Assembly: GCA_022710245.1 (NCBI GenBank)
Contig: JAKLHH010000099.1
Location: forward strand, 1-12,351
Length of the DNA stretch: 12,351 nt
Source of the DNA: Myxococcota bacterium
Lineage (GTDB): Bacteria; Myxococcota; Polyangia; GCA-2747355; JAKLHH01
Direction: 5' to 3'
This document shows, in pieces, positions 1 to 6,432 of this stretch; the first letter of the stretch is position 1, and the number at the start of each line of letters is the position of its first letter. Both the position numbers and the translations under genes were made by a program. The notes beneath the pieces are model-generated. The model worked only from the letters and a program-made list of their open reading frames with translations. It was not told where the DNA came from and did no database searches.

Positions 1-493
1 GGTCGCGCAGGTGCTTGTAGTAGAGGTCAGTGAGCTTTCCCTTCACCGGGGCGGAGGCGAGCTTGCGCGCGACCTCGTCTTGCTGGTTGGCGCGCAGCGC
101 GGCCGGCAGCAGCTCGTGGGTGACGAAGGTGCCCAGGCCGAGGAGCAGCGCGCGCCCCTCGGTGCTCTCGGGGGCGAGCGTGGCCTTCGCGGGGCGAGCC
201 AGCGCGCTCAGCGCCGTCCGCTCCGCCGGTGTCAGCTCCCGGATGGCCCGGCTGGCGAACCCGAGGGCGAGCTCGGGGCCGAACACCTGCAGCCGCGCGA
301 CCCAGGCGGAGGCACGGACCGCACCCACGGCCGGATCCTGCTTCACGGGCGCGCTCGCCGTGGCTGCGCTCGCCGTGGCTGCGGGCGGGGCCTCCTTCGC
401 CGCGGCTGGGCTCTGGCTCGAGGGGCGCTCGCTGCAGGTGGGCAGGAGGAGCAGCAGGGGCAGGGCGATGAGTGGGCGGGGGCTTCGTGACAC
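1..493 (-). CDS. putative lipoprotein, 3' part cut by window edge
   Basis: The function is not recognised. The frame starts at a GTG (491-493) and stays open to the left edge, giving 164 codons. The N-terminus reads MSRSPRPLIALPLLLLLPTC, a charged start, a Leu-rich core and a Cys at residue 20, which looks like a lipoprotein signal peptide, although Pro-Thr before the Cys is not a classical lipobox. An Ala/Pro/Thr-rich linker follows (about residues 28-47) and contains a 15-bp direct duplication at 350-379. After it comes a helical-looking domain with no motif known to me. The start is chosen for the GGAG five bases upstream (complement of 499-502); an ATG at 525-527 is in another frame. The gene follows the small Cys-rich lipoprotein on the same strand after about 100 bases, so co-transcription is possible. 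That it is a real gene is likely; its role is unknown. Confidence 0.7.
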   Translation of the reverse strand, partial: MSRSPRPLIALPLLLLLPTCSERPSSQSPAAAKEAPPAATASAATASAPVKQDPAVGAVRASAWVARLQVFGPELALGFASRAIRELTPAERTALSALARPAKATLAPESTEGRALLLGLGTFVTHELLPAALRANQQDEVARKLASAPVKGKLTDLYYKHLRD

Positions 494-593
494 GTGCGCT
501 CCGTGGTGAGGGTCTTCCCCTCTGCATACGAGCGCGGGCGCCTGTTCTGCCCGACCGAGCACCTCCCGGCCCGGCCGCACCCGGCTGGCCCGC

Positions 594-1028
594 CTACTGG
601 CAGACGTAGTTCACGCACTTCTCGTTGCCAGCGCAGGTCTGGCAGGCGTTCCCGTTGTTGCCGCAGATCGCGACCGTGCTCGAGGCCCCGTAGCACTTCT
701 TGCTGAAGCCCTCGTAGCAGCCGGTGCAGCAGCTCCCGGCCCAGCACTTGCCCTGCTGGCCGCCCTCGGTGCAGGCCGTGGTGCCCTGACCCGGGCAGAC
801 CGGGGGGACCGTGTCGGGCTTCACCCCGGTGTCGCCCTTGGCGCCGGTGTCGGCCGCGGTCTTGCCGTCGGGCATGGCGCCGGCCTCGAGGTTGTAGGGG
901 TACTGATCCGCGACGGGCGCGCGGGTGTCCTGGCGGACCGGCGCCGTGTCGTCGGAGCAGGCGGTGAGGAGCAGCGCGAGGCCGCAGGCAGCGAGGACAG
1001 CGCTGGACGATCTCGGGTACGTTCTCAT
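594..1028 (-). CDS. small cysteine-rich lipoprotein
   Basis: A protein of 144 residues. Residues 1-24 form a lipoprotein signal peptide ending in LLLTAC, a good lipobox, so export and lipidation are likely. Residues 25-75 are a low-complexity Asp/Pro/Thr/Gly linker. The C-terminal half is cysteine-rich, with a CWAGSCCTGC core followed by further Cys pairs and ending VNYVCQ. Small Cys-rich modules with a CCxGC core recur in secreted myxobacterial proteins, and disulfide bonding is likely; no enzymatic residues are seen. An in-frame ATG also lies at 1038-1040, but it overlaps the GGAGG ribosome site that serves the ATG at 1026-1028, so the downstream start is chosen. The gene sits downstream of glgA on the same strand, separated by a hexanucleotide array. 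Its biological role is unknown. Confidence 0.8.
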   Translation of the reverse strand: MRTYPRSSSAVLAACGLALLLTACSDDTAPVRQDTRAPVADQYPYNLEAGAMPDGKTAADTGAKGDTGVKPDTVPPVCPGQGTTACTEGGQQGKCWAGSCCTGCYEGFSKKCYGASSTVAICGNNGNACQTCAGNEKCVNYVCQ

Positions 1029-1031
1029 GGC

Positions 1032-1038
1032 TTCCTCC
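1032..1038 (-). promoter_or_regulatory. ribosome binding site deciding the lipoprotein start
   Basis: On the minus strand the sequence reads ATGGAGGAAGCCATG. GGAGGAA lies five bases before the second ATG (1026-1028) and overlaps the first. This favours the second ATG, which also gives a cleaner signal peptide. Confidence 0.7.
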
Positions 1039-1040
1039 AT

Positions 1041-1130
1041 CTGGGTCTGGGTCTGAGTCTGAAGCTGGGTCTGAGTCTGAAGCTGGGTCTGAGTCTGGGT
1101 CTGAAGCTGTGTCTGAAGCTGGGTCTGGAT
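1041..1130. repeat. degenerate hexanucleotide tandem array, 15 units
   Basis: On the plus strand this is fifteen consecutive 6-bp units beginning CTG, with the variable half mostly GGT, AGT, AAG or TGT and GAT in the last unit. It fills nearly all of the 114 bases between the stop of glgA and the start of the downstream lipoprotein, and it ends next to that gene's ribosome binding site. In one minus frame it would read as Asp-Ser/Asp-Pro repeats, but no credible gene uses that frame. Because the period is a multiple of three, it may derive from coding sequence. Confidence 0.9.
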
Positions 1131-1142
1131 GTTGAGAGGCCG

Positions 1143-2666
1143 TCAGCCCCAGGCCGCCCGTCGCGCGAGGGCGCGCCGGTAGATCTCGACGTACTGGCTC
1201 GCCGACTCGGCCCAGGAGAAGTCCATGGCCATCGCGCGCTGGCGCATCGCGGCGATGTCGTTCGCCCGCTCGAACCAGGTCGAGACCACCCACTCGAGGG
1301 TGCCGAGCACGGCCGGGCCAGTCGGGTCGTGGAAGACGAAGCCGGTCCCCGCGCCCGTCTCCGGGTCGAAGTTCTCCACCGTGTCGCGCAGCCCGCCCGT
1401 CGAGCGCACGACCGGCAGCGTGCCGTAGCGCATGGAGTAGATCTGGTTCAGGCCGCAGGGCTCGTAGAGCGAGGGCATCAGGAAGAAGTCGGCGCCGCCC
1501 TCGATCAGGTGCGCGAGCGACTCGTCGTAGCCGATGTAGGTGCCGACCTTGCCCGGGAAGCGCGAGCGGAGCCAGCTGAAGAAGCCCTCGTACTCGGGCT
1601 CGCCGGTGCCGAGGACGGCGAGCTGCATCGGCAGCCGGCCGAGCGCGGGCGGCAGCGCCACGCGCAGGAGGTCGATGCCCTTCTGCAGCACGAGCCGCGT
1701 GATCATCCCGAAGAGCGGCAGCTCTGGCCGCAGCTCGAGGCCGAGCCGCACCTGCAGCGCCTCCTTGCACGCGCGCTTGCCCTCGATGTCGGCGGCGCTG
1801 TAGCGCTTCGGCAGGTAGGGGTCGGTCTCGGGGCTCCAGTGATCGTAGTCGGCGCCGTTGAGGATGCCGGCGAGGTCGTCGCGCCGCCCGGCGAGGAACG
1901 GCGCGAGGCCGTGCCCGCCGGAGGGGCTGAGGATCTCCTCGAGGTGCGTCGGCGAGACGGTGGTGATCGCGTCGGCGAAGGCGATGCCGCCCTTGAGCAG
2001 GTTGATCAGGCGGTAGTCCTCGAAGACGCCGAAGTGGTCGCCGCCGACGCCGAGGTAGCTGTAGGCGTCGGCCGGGTACTTCCCCTGGTGGCCGATGTTG
2101 TGGATGGTGAGCACGCTCGCCGTCGACGAGAGCGGCGAGAGGACGCGGTCCCAGGTCTTCAGGAAGACCGGGACCAGCGCCGCCGGCCAGTCGTGCGCGT
2201 GCATCACGTGCGGGATCCAGCCCCCGTCCTTGCAGAGCGGCAGCGCCGCCTTGCAGAGGAGCGCGAAGCGGTAGGCGTTGTCGGGGAACTCGACCTCGCT
2301 CGCGCCCTCGCCGTAGACGCCGGAGCGATCGTAGTAGGCGGCGAAGTCGACGAACCAGACGGGGATCTGGCCGTCGAGCTTCGCGGTCTCGAGGCCGACC
2401 CAGTGCTCGACGTCGCCGCCCAGGTGGATGCAGGCGGAGCCCGCGGGCGAGAGGCCGCGGTGGGTACGGTCGACGCGCCGGTAGAGCGGCATCAGGATGC
2501 GGGGCTCGTGCCCGAGCCGGGCGAGCGCCTTGGCGAGCGCGGGGACCACGTCGGCGAGGCCGCCGACCTTGGCGTAGGGCGCGCACTCGGGGGTGACGAG
2601 GAGGACGCGGAGGGGGCCAGTCGCGGAGAGGGCGCCGGGATCGTCGGGGCTGGTGGCTGCGGGCAC
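1143..2666 (-). CDS. glgA: glycogen synthase (ADP-glucose type), GT5 family
   Basis: Transfers glucose from ADP-glucose to the non-reducing end of an alpha-1,4-glucan in the cytoplasm (EC 2.4.1.21). The product has 507 residues, slightly longer than the usual 470-490 because of an N-terminal extension of about 18. Family marks: the N-terminal VTPECAPYAKVGGLADVV with the KxGG nucleotide-sugar motif (Lys33); HAHDW; TVSPTHLEEI; GILNGADYDHW; the second-domain TRLVLQKGIDLL; and EPCGLNQ (402-408) with the catalytic Glu, followed by STGGLRDTV. The start is a GTG; no strong ribosome site is visible, and TPECAPYAKVGG would lie close to the start in most homologues, so the first residues are uncertain. 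It is divergent from the lipoprotein at 2807, with a predicted shared promoter. No other glycogen gene is in view. The identification is secure. Confidence 0.96.
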   Translation of the reverse strand: MPAATSPDDPGALSATGPLRVLLVTPECAPYAKVGGLADVVPALAKALARLGHEPRILMPLYRRVDRTHRGLSPAGSACIHLGGDVEHWVGLETAKLDGQIPVWFVDFAAYYDRSGVYGEGASEVEFPDNAYRFALLCKAALPLCKDGGWIPHVMHAHDWPAALVPVFLKTWDRVLSPLSSTASVLTIHNIGHQGKYPADAYSYLGVGGDHFGVFEDYRLINLLKGGIAFADAITTVSPTHLEEILSPSGGHGLAPFLAGRRDDLAGILNGADYDHWSPETDPYLPKRYSAADIEGKRACKEALQVRLGLELRPELPLFGMITRLVLQKGIDLLRVALPPALGRLPMQLAVLGTGEPEYEGFFSWLRSRFPGKVGTYIGYDESLAHLIEGGADFFLMPSLYEPCGLNQIYSMRYGTLPVVRSTGGLRDTVENFDPETGAGTGFVFHDPTGPAVLGTLEWVVSTWFERANDIAAMRQRAMAMDFSWAESASQYVEIYRRALARRAAWG

Positions 2667-2716
2667 GGTGGTCTCACTTTCCGACGGCGTGGGCCAGAGC
2701 CGACCTTCCTGCCGGG

Positions 2717-2765
2717 TTGCCGTCGAGCCCGGGGCCTATATAAGGGGTTCGGGCACGGGGAGCAA
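2717..2765. promoter_or_regulatory. divergent sigma-70-like promoters sharing one -10 core
   Basis: The AT-rich core TATATAAG at 2737-2744 stands out in GC-rich surroundings. On the plus strand, TTGCCG (2717-2722), 16 bases, then TATAAG (2739-2744) fits a promoter for the lipoprotein at 2807, with a leader of about 55 bases. On the minus strand, TTGCTC (complement of 2760-2765), 17 bases, then TATATA (complement of 2737-2742) fits glgA, with a leader of about 65 bases. This is pattern matching only. The two polymerases could not bind at once if both predictions are right. Confidence 0.5.
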
Positions 2766-2806
2766 GCTTGTTTCGCTCCCGGACGGACTGTGCTAGGCCG
2801 GGATCC

Positions 2807-3616
2807 ATGAGCCCGCTGCGGATCCTCGGCCCTGGCGCCTGCCTGGTCACCTGTCTCGCCTGCTCCCGTCCGCTCGCCGAGCAGCTCCCCGGCGAGTGGG
2901 AGGTCCTCTGCCGCACCGACTCCGAGGCGACCACCGCCTGCCTCGGCAGGGAGCGCGAGCTGATCAAGCGCTTCGCCGCCGACGGGACCATCACGCAGCG
3001 CTCGATCCGGGGCGGCGCGGGCATGACCGGCCGCTGGACGCTGCAGGGGCGCGACCTGGAGCTCGTCTTCGAGGGTGGGGGCCTGCGCCTGCGCGAGCGC
3101 TACCGGGCGCGCGTCGTCGACGGGCAGCTCGTGCTCTGGGCGGTGGACCACGGCTTCGGCAGCATCCTCGGTCGGGTGGGCGCGGCCTTCCAGCCGGCGC
3201 CGGGGCCGGTCGCGGGGAGCGCGCCGGTCGAGCGCCGGCTCGGCGGCGTTCGTTATCGGCTCCCCGTACCGTCCGGCCACCGCCTCGGCCGTGACGACAA
3301 CAACCGCCAGCGCTGGGATCCCCCGTCGGGCGAGGGCCTGCAGTACCAGATCACCGTGGCGCCGAGGGGGAGGTCGCTCGAGGCCGGGCGCTGGGTGGTC
3401 GAGCCGTGCCGCCCGCGTCAGGGCCCGCTGCCCCTCGGCAGCTCCAGCGAGCAGGTGAGTGGAGTCGAGCGCAAGACCGGGGTCACGACCATCGCCTGCG
3501 TCGAGGGCACCGAGCTCTACGCGATGTGCGCGGCGAGCCACACGCGAGGCTACCTGGAGCCGGCGGAGGCCGAGGCCGCCGGCAAGGTCTGTCAGGGGCT
3601 GAGCGCGACCCGCTGA
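2807..3616 (+). CDS. putative lipoprotein, lipocalin-like N-terminal part
   Basis: A product of 269 residues. The N-terminus MSPLRILGPGACLVTCLACS resembles a lipoprotein signal with candidate lipid-bearing Cys at 16 or 19; neither matches the lipobox perfectly. Residues 29-95 (GEWEVLCR, then DGTITQRS, GRWTLQGRDLELVF) have the G-x-W beta-strand pattern seen in small lipocalin-like or META-like stress proteins; this is resemblance, not proof. Residues 120-265 contain four further Cys and an RLPVPSGHRL segment, and I do not recognise that part. An ATG 39 bases upstream is in frame but would put charged residues before the signal, so the inner ATG is chosen; no strong ribosome site precedes either. 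The gene is divergent from glgA and convergent with the peptidase at 3632, 15 bases apart. Confidence 0.8.
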   Translation: MSPLRILGPGACLVTCLACSRPLAEQLPGEWEVLCRTDSEATTACLGRERELIKRFAADGTITQRSIRGGAGMTGRWTLQGRDLELVFEGGGLRLRERYRARVVDGQLVLWAVDHGFGSILGRVGAAFQPAPGPVAGSAPVERRLGGVRYRLPVPSGHRLGRDDNNRQRWDPPSGEGLQYQITVAPRGRSLEAGRWVVEPCRPRQGPLPLGSSSEQVSGVERKTGVTTIACVEGTELYAMCAASHTRGYLEPAEAEAAGKVCQGLSATR

Positions 3617-3636
3617 CCCGCGCCCGGAGGGTCAGC
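3612..3636. terminator. 8-bp inverted repeat covering both convergent stop codons
   Basis: GCTGACCC (3612-3619) and GGGTCAGC (3629-3636) are perfectly complementary around a 9-base loop. The TGA of the plus gene (3614-3616) lies in one arm and the TGA of the minus gene (complement of 3632-3634) in the other. Both transcripts would form the same GC-rich hairpin at their 3' ends. No T tract follows on either side, so it is not a standard intrinsic terminator; it may instead stabilise 3' ends. Confidence 0.5.
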
Positions 3637-4909
3637 CCGCGCGCCGCCGGATCAGCTCGTCGGCGAGCGCCTCGACGAAGTCGACGCAGAAGAGCAGCTT
3701 GTCGAGGTCGAGGTTCGCCGGGGTGTCGGTGGGCTGGTGGTAGTGGCGCGGCGCGCCGATCGCCGGGTCGACGCAGCCCAGCCCCAGCCCGTCGTAGCCT
3801 CGCACCGCGAAGGCGATGCGGTCGGTGCCGCCAGCGGGGATCGGGCAGGGCGTGACCTCGGCGAAGCGCGGGCTCGCGGCGACCACCGCGCTCACCGCCT
3901 CGAGGAGCCAGGCCGGCGGCGGCAGCGAGAGCACCTCTCCCTCGAGGAAGATCCGGAGGTCGCCGCCGGAGAGCCCGTCGAGGGCGAGGACGACCGTCTC
4001 CGCGCGGCTCCACTCCTCGCGCCTGGCGCGGGCGAGCGCCTCGGCGCCGCCGAGCCCCGCCTCCTCGCAGCCGGTGACGCAGAGGATCAGCTCGACACCG
4101 TCGGGGAGCGCGGGGAGGAGCCGGCGCGCGAGGAGCGGCAGGGCCACGCAGCCGGAGAGGTCGTCGTTGGCCCCGGGGACCACCTCATCGCGCAGCACGA
4201 CCTGCGCGTTCAGCGTGAAGCCGATCAGCGCGGGGAGCGTGAGCAGCGCCGCGGCGGCGAGGAGCGGCGGCCGCGGCCCGAGGAGCAGCACCGCGCCGTC
4301 GACGAGGGCCAGCGCTGCCAGGCCGAGGACCACGACCAGGAGCGAGCGCCCGAGGAAGCCGAAGGGCCAGGGAGGCCGCCGGCTCGCGGCCCGGATCAGG
4401 CGCGGGTGGAAGAGCCAGCCAGTGAGCGCGGCGTCGGCGTGCGCGAGGAGGACGAGGCGCAGCCGCGGCGCGCCCGCGGCAGGGCGGCGCGCGAGGAGGT
4501 TCCGCGAGTCCCCGCGCGGGAGCAGCAGACGCAGCGGGTGAAAGGACCGGGTCGCCCCGCCGACGAGCGAGAGCGCCGCGAGCAGGTGGAGGCCGAGCGC
4601 GATCCCGGCGCAGACCCGGAGCGAGCAGGCCGCGAGCAGCAGCGTCCCCGCCACGCCGAGCCCGAGCTCGAGGGTCATCAGCGCGTAGAGGTTCGTCCCG
4701 AAGCGGAAGTCCTGCCACTCGACGGCGAGCCCCTCGCCCGCGAGCTCCCCGGCGAGCCGCTCCTGGGCGCGCGCCTCGTGCTCGCTGCAGGGGCGCCGCC
4801 GCGGACACTCCTCGACGAGCTCTCGCAGCAGTCGCGACGCGCGCTCTCGCTCGCCGCGCTCGCGTTCGCCGCGATCGAGTGGGGCCGGCGGCCGATCGGG
4901 CTGGTCCAT
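3632..4909 (-). CDS. membrane-associated M28-type zinc aminopeptidase
   Basis: A protein of 425 residues. The M28 dinuclear zinc set is recognisable in order: His157 (LAHAD), Asp249 in GANDDLSG, the Glu282-Glu283 pair (TGCEEAGLGG: catalytic Glu and ligand), Asp311 (LALDGLSGGD) and His391 (HYHQPTDT). This family removes N-terminal residues from peptides. Hydrophobic stretches at about 75-96, 98-118, 187-211 and 214-234 suggest four membrane helices, two before the first metal ligand and two between the first and second. That is unusual for a soluble-type M28 fold, although membrane M28 proteins exist. The ATG at 4907-4909 is preferred to one 78 bases upstream, because TACAAT lies just before it and the extra residues look non-coding. 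No Shine-Dalgarno sequence is seen. Substrate and topology are unknown. Confidence 0.85.
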   Translation of the reverse strand: MDQPDRPPAPLDRGERERGERERASRLLRELVEECPRRRPCSEHEARAQERLAGELAGEGLAVEWQDFRFGTNLYALMTLELGLGVAGTLLLAACSLRVCAGIALGLHLLAALSLVGGATRSFHPLRLLLPRGDSRNLLARRPAAGAPRLRLVLLAHADAALTGWLFHPRLIRAASRRPPWPFGFLGRSLLVVVLGLAALALVDGAVLLLGPRPPLLAAAALLTLPALIGFTLNAQVVLRDEVVPGANDDLSGCVALPLLARRLLPALPDGVELILCVTGCEEAGLGGAEALARARREEWSRAETVVLALDGLSGGDLRIFLEGEVLSLPPPAWLLEAVSAVVAASPRFAEVTPCPIPAGGTDRIAFAVRGYDGLGLGCVDPAIGAPRHYHQPTDTPANLDLDKLLFCVDFVEALADELIRRRAG

Positions 4910-4915
4910 CCGGCG

Positions 4916-4921
4916 ATTGTA
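4916..4921 (-). promoter_or_regulatory. predicted -10 of a leaderless promoter for the M28 peptidase
   Basis: TACAAT (complement of 4916-4921), one mismatch from TATAAT, ends six bases before the ATG. Transcription would start at or next to the A of the ATG, giving a leaderless mRNA, in line with the missing ribosome site. No convincing -35 is seen at 16-18 bases. Confidence 0.4.
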
Positions 4922-5045
4922 GCGCGAGCAGTACTGTTGGTCGCGGCAGCTACGCACGACCGCCCGACCTGTGCGGCGCCGCGACAATTGCTCGTTGAGC
5001 GGGGAGTGGCTTGCGCGTGCCAGTCTGGTTGCGCTGGCCGCTCGC

Positions 5046-6401
5046 TCAGGGCGCGCCCTTCAGCCCGTGCCGCCGCATCATCCGGTGAAAGCTCTGCCTC
5101 GGCAGCTCGGCCTTGGTCGCCGCGTGCGTGACGACGCCGCCCGCGCGCTCGAGCTGCGCGGCGAGGTACTGGCGCTCGAACTTCTCCTGCCAGAGCGTCC
5201 GCGCCTCGTGGTAGGGGAGCTCGATCAGGTCGCCGATGCCGCCGCTGGCCCCCGCGCCGGCGCCTCCGCGGATCTCCTGCCGCAGCACGGAGAGCGCCTG
5301 CTCGGGCAGGAGCACGAGCCGCTCGACGACGTTCCGCAGCTCGCGTACGTTGCCCGGCCAGGCGTGGGCGCGGAGCACCCCGAGGATCTCGTCGGTGAGG
5401 ACTGCGGCCGGATCGCGCGCCAGCCTCTCGAGGAAGTGGTGCGCGAGGAGCGGCAGGTCCTCCAGCCGCTCGCGGAGCGGCGGCAGCTCGAGGCGCACCA
5501 CCGCCAGGCGGTAGAAGAGGTCCTCGCGGAAGGCGCGCCGCTTCACCTCGTGCGCGAGGTGGCGGTTGGTCGCCGCGACGACGCGCACGTCGAGCTGGAG
5601 CGGCTGCGAGGCGCCGAGCCGCTTGACCTTCCCGCTCTCCAGGAAGCGGAGGAGGCGCGGCTGCAGCTCCAGCGGGAGCTCGCCGATCTCGTCGAGGAAG
5701 AGCGTGCCGCGGTCGGCCTGCTCCAGCGCGCCGGCGCGCGCCTCGGCCGCGCCCGTGAAGGCGCCGCGCTCGTGCCCGAAGAGCTCGCTCTCGATCAGCG
5801 TGGGCGGGATGCTCCCGCAGTCCACCACCACCATCGGCTCCTCCGCGCGCCGCGACGCGCGGTGGAGCGCGTCGGCCGCCACCTCCTTGCCCGTCCCCGA
5901 CTCGCCCTCGAGGAGCACGGTGCTGTCGGTGGGCGCGACCTGCTCGAGGACGGCGAAGATCTGCCGCATCGCCGGGCCCCGCCCGAGGAGCCCGCCGAAG
6001 CTCGTGCGCGCGCTCAGGCGCAGCTCGAGGAGCTCCTTCGTCGGCGACACCTTCAGCGTGGTCTGGCCGAGGACCAGCGTGGCGGGGCCGGTGAGGAGCG
6101 CGCGCTGCAGCCGCACCCCGGCGACCAGCGTGCCGTTGGTGCTGCCGAGGTCGCGCAGCAGCAGCCCCTCGGGGGTCGCGCAGAGCTCGAGGTGCCGCCG
6201 CGAGACGGCGGCGTCGCTGAGCTGCAGCTCGCACTCGCCGCCGGTGCCGATCCGCACCCGCGGCCCCTCGATGAGGAGCTCCTTGCCCTTGTCGGGGCCC
6301 TTCAGCACCTGGATGCGGGCGCGCTCGAGGACGAGCGCCTCGGAGCCGTCGGGCTTGCTGATGATGCGGGTCGCGCCGGTCCTGTCGATGGGTGAGTCCA
6401 C
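5046..6401 (-). CDS. FHA-domain sigma-54-dependent transcriptional activator
   Basis: A 451-residue enhancer-binding protein. Residues 28-120 form an FHA (phosphothreonine-binding) domain with the conserved RIGTGG, SRRH (67-70) and STNGT (87-91) motifs. Residues 135-375 form the AAA+ domain: Walker A GESGTGKE (166-173), the sigma-54-contacting GAFTGA loop (213-218), Walker [11 protein letters not shown] (233-242), sensor AATNR (276-280), the arginine segment REDLFYRL (292-299) and WPGNVREL (348-355). Residues 422-446 form the Fis-type helix-turn-helix. All key residues are present, so it should be an active ATPase that remodels sigma-54 polymerase. There is no receiver domain, so input probably comes through Ser/Thr phosphorylation. 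The start is GTG, with a GGAGGGG somewhat far upstream. It follows the Cys-repeat lipoprotein by 31 bases, probably as the last gene of that operon. Confidence 0.95.
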   Translation of the reverse strand: MDSPIDRTGATRIISKPDGSEALVLERARIQVLKGPDKGKELLIEGPRVRIGTGGECELQLSDAAVSRRHLELCATPEGLLLRDLGSTNGTLVAGVRLQRALLTGPATLVLGQTTLKVSPTKELLELRLSARTSFGGLLGRGPAMRQIFAVLEQVAPTDSTVLLEGESGTGKEVAADALHRASRRAEEPMVVVDCGSIPPTLIESELFGHERGAFTGAAEARAGALEQADRGTLFLDEIGELPLELQPRLLRFLESGKVKRLGASQPLQLDVRVVAATNRHLAHEVKRRAFREDLFYRLAVVRLELPPLRERLEDLPLLAHHFLERLARDPAAVLTDEILGVLRAHAWPGNVRELRNVVERLVLLPEQALSVLRQEIRGGAGAGASGGIGDLIELPYHEARTLWQEKFERQYLAAQLERAGGVVTHAATKAELPRQSFHRMMRRHGLKGAP

Positions 6402-6432
6402 GTCGGTGTCGGCCCCTCCGCGGGCCCTCGCG

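Noticed and set aside
508..522. GAGGG and CCCTC mini-hairpin just before the start of the left-edge lipoprotein
   Set aside because: A 5-bp stem alone is weak, and it does not cover the ribosome site.
343..2586. Open frame of 747 codons on the minus strand, crossing the hexanucleotide array
   Set aside because: It overlaps glgA and the small lipoprotein in another frame, has an Arg/Ala/Pro-rich composition typical of GC-rich off-frame reading, and lacks recognisable domains.
1329..2810. Open frame of 493 codons on the plus strand
   Set aside because: Antisense to glgA; the composition is off-frame and there is no motif.
5009..5022. TGGCACG followed by GC on the minus strand upstream of the M28 peptidase, a sigma-54-like site
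   Set aside because: Only nine bases separate GG and GC instead of ten, and the TTGC part is missing.
5019..5038. GCCAG and CTGGC inverted repeat near the end of the activator gene, a possible terminator
   Set aside because: Only a 5-bp stem with a 10-base loop and no T tract; such repeats are expected by chance at this GC content.
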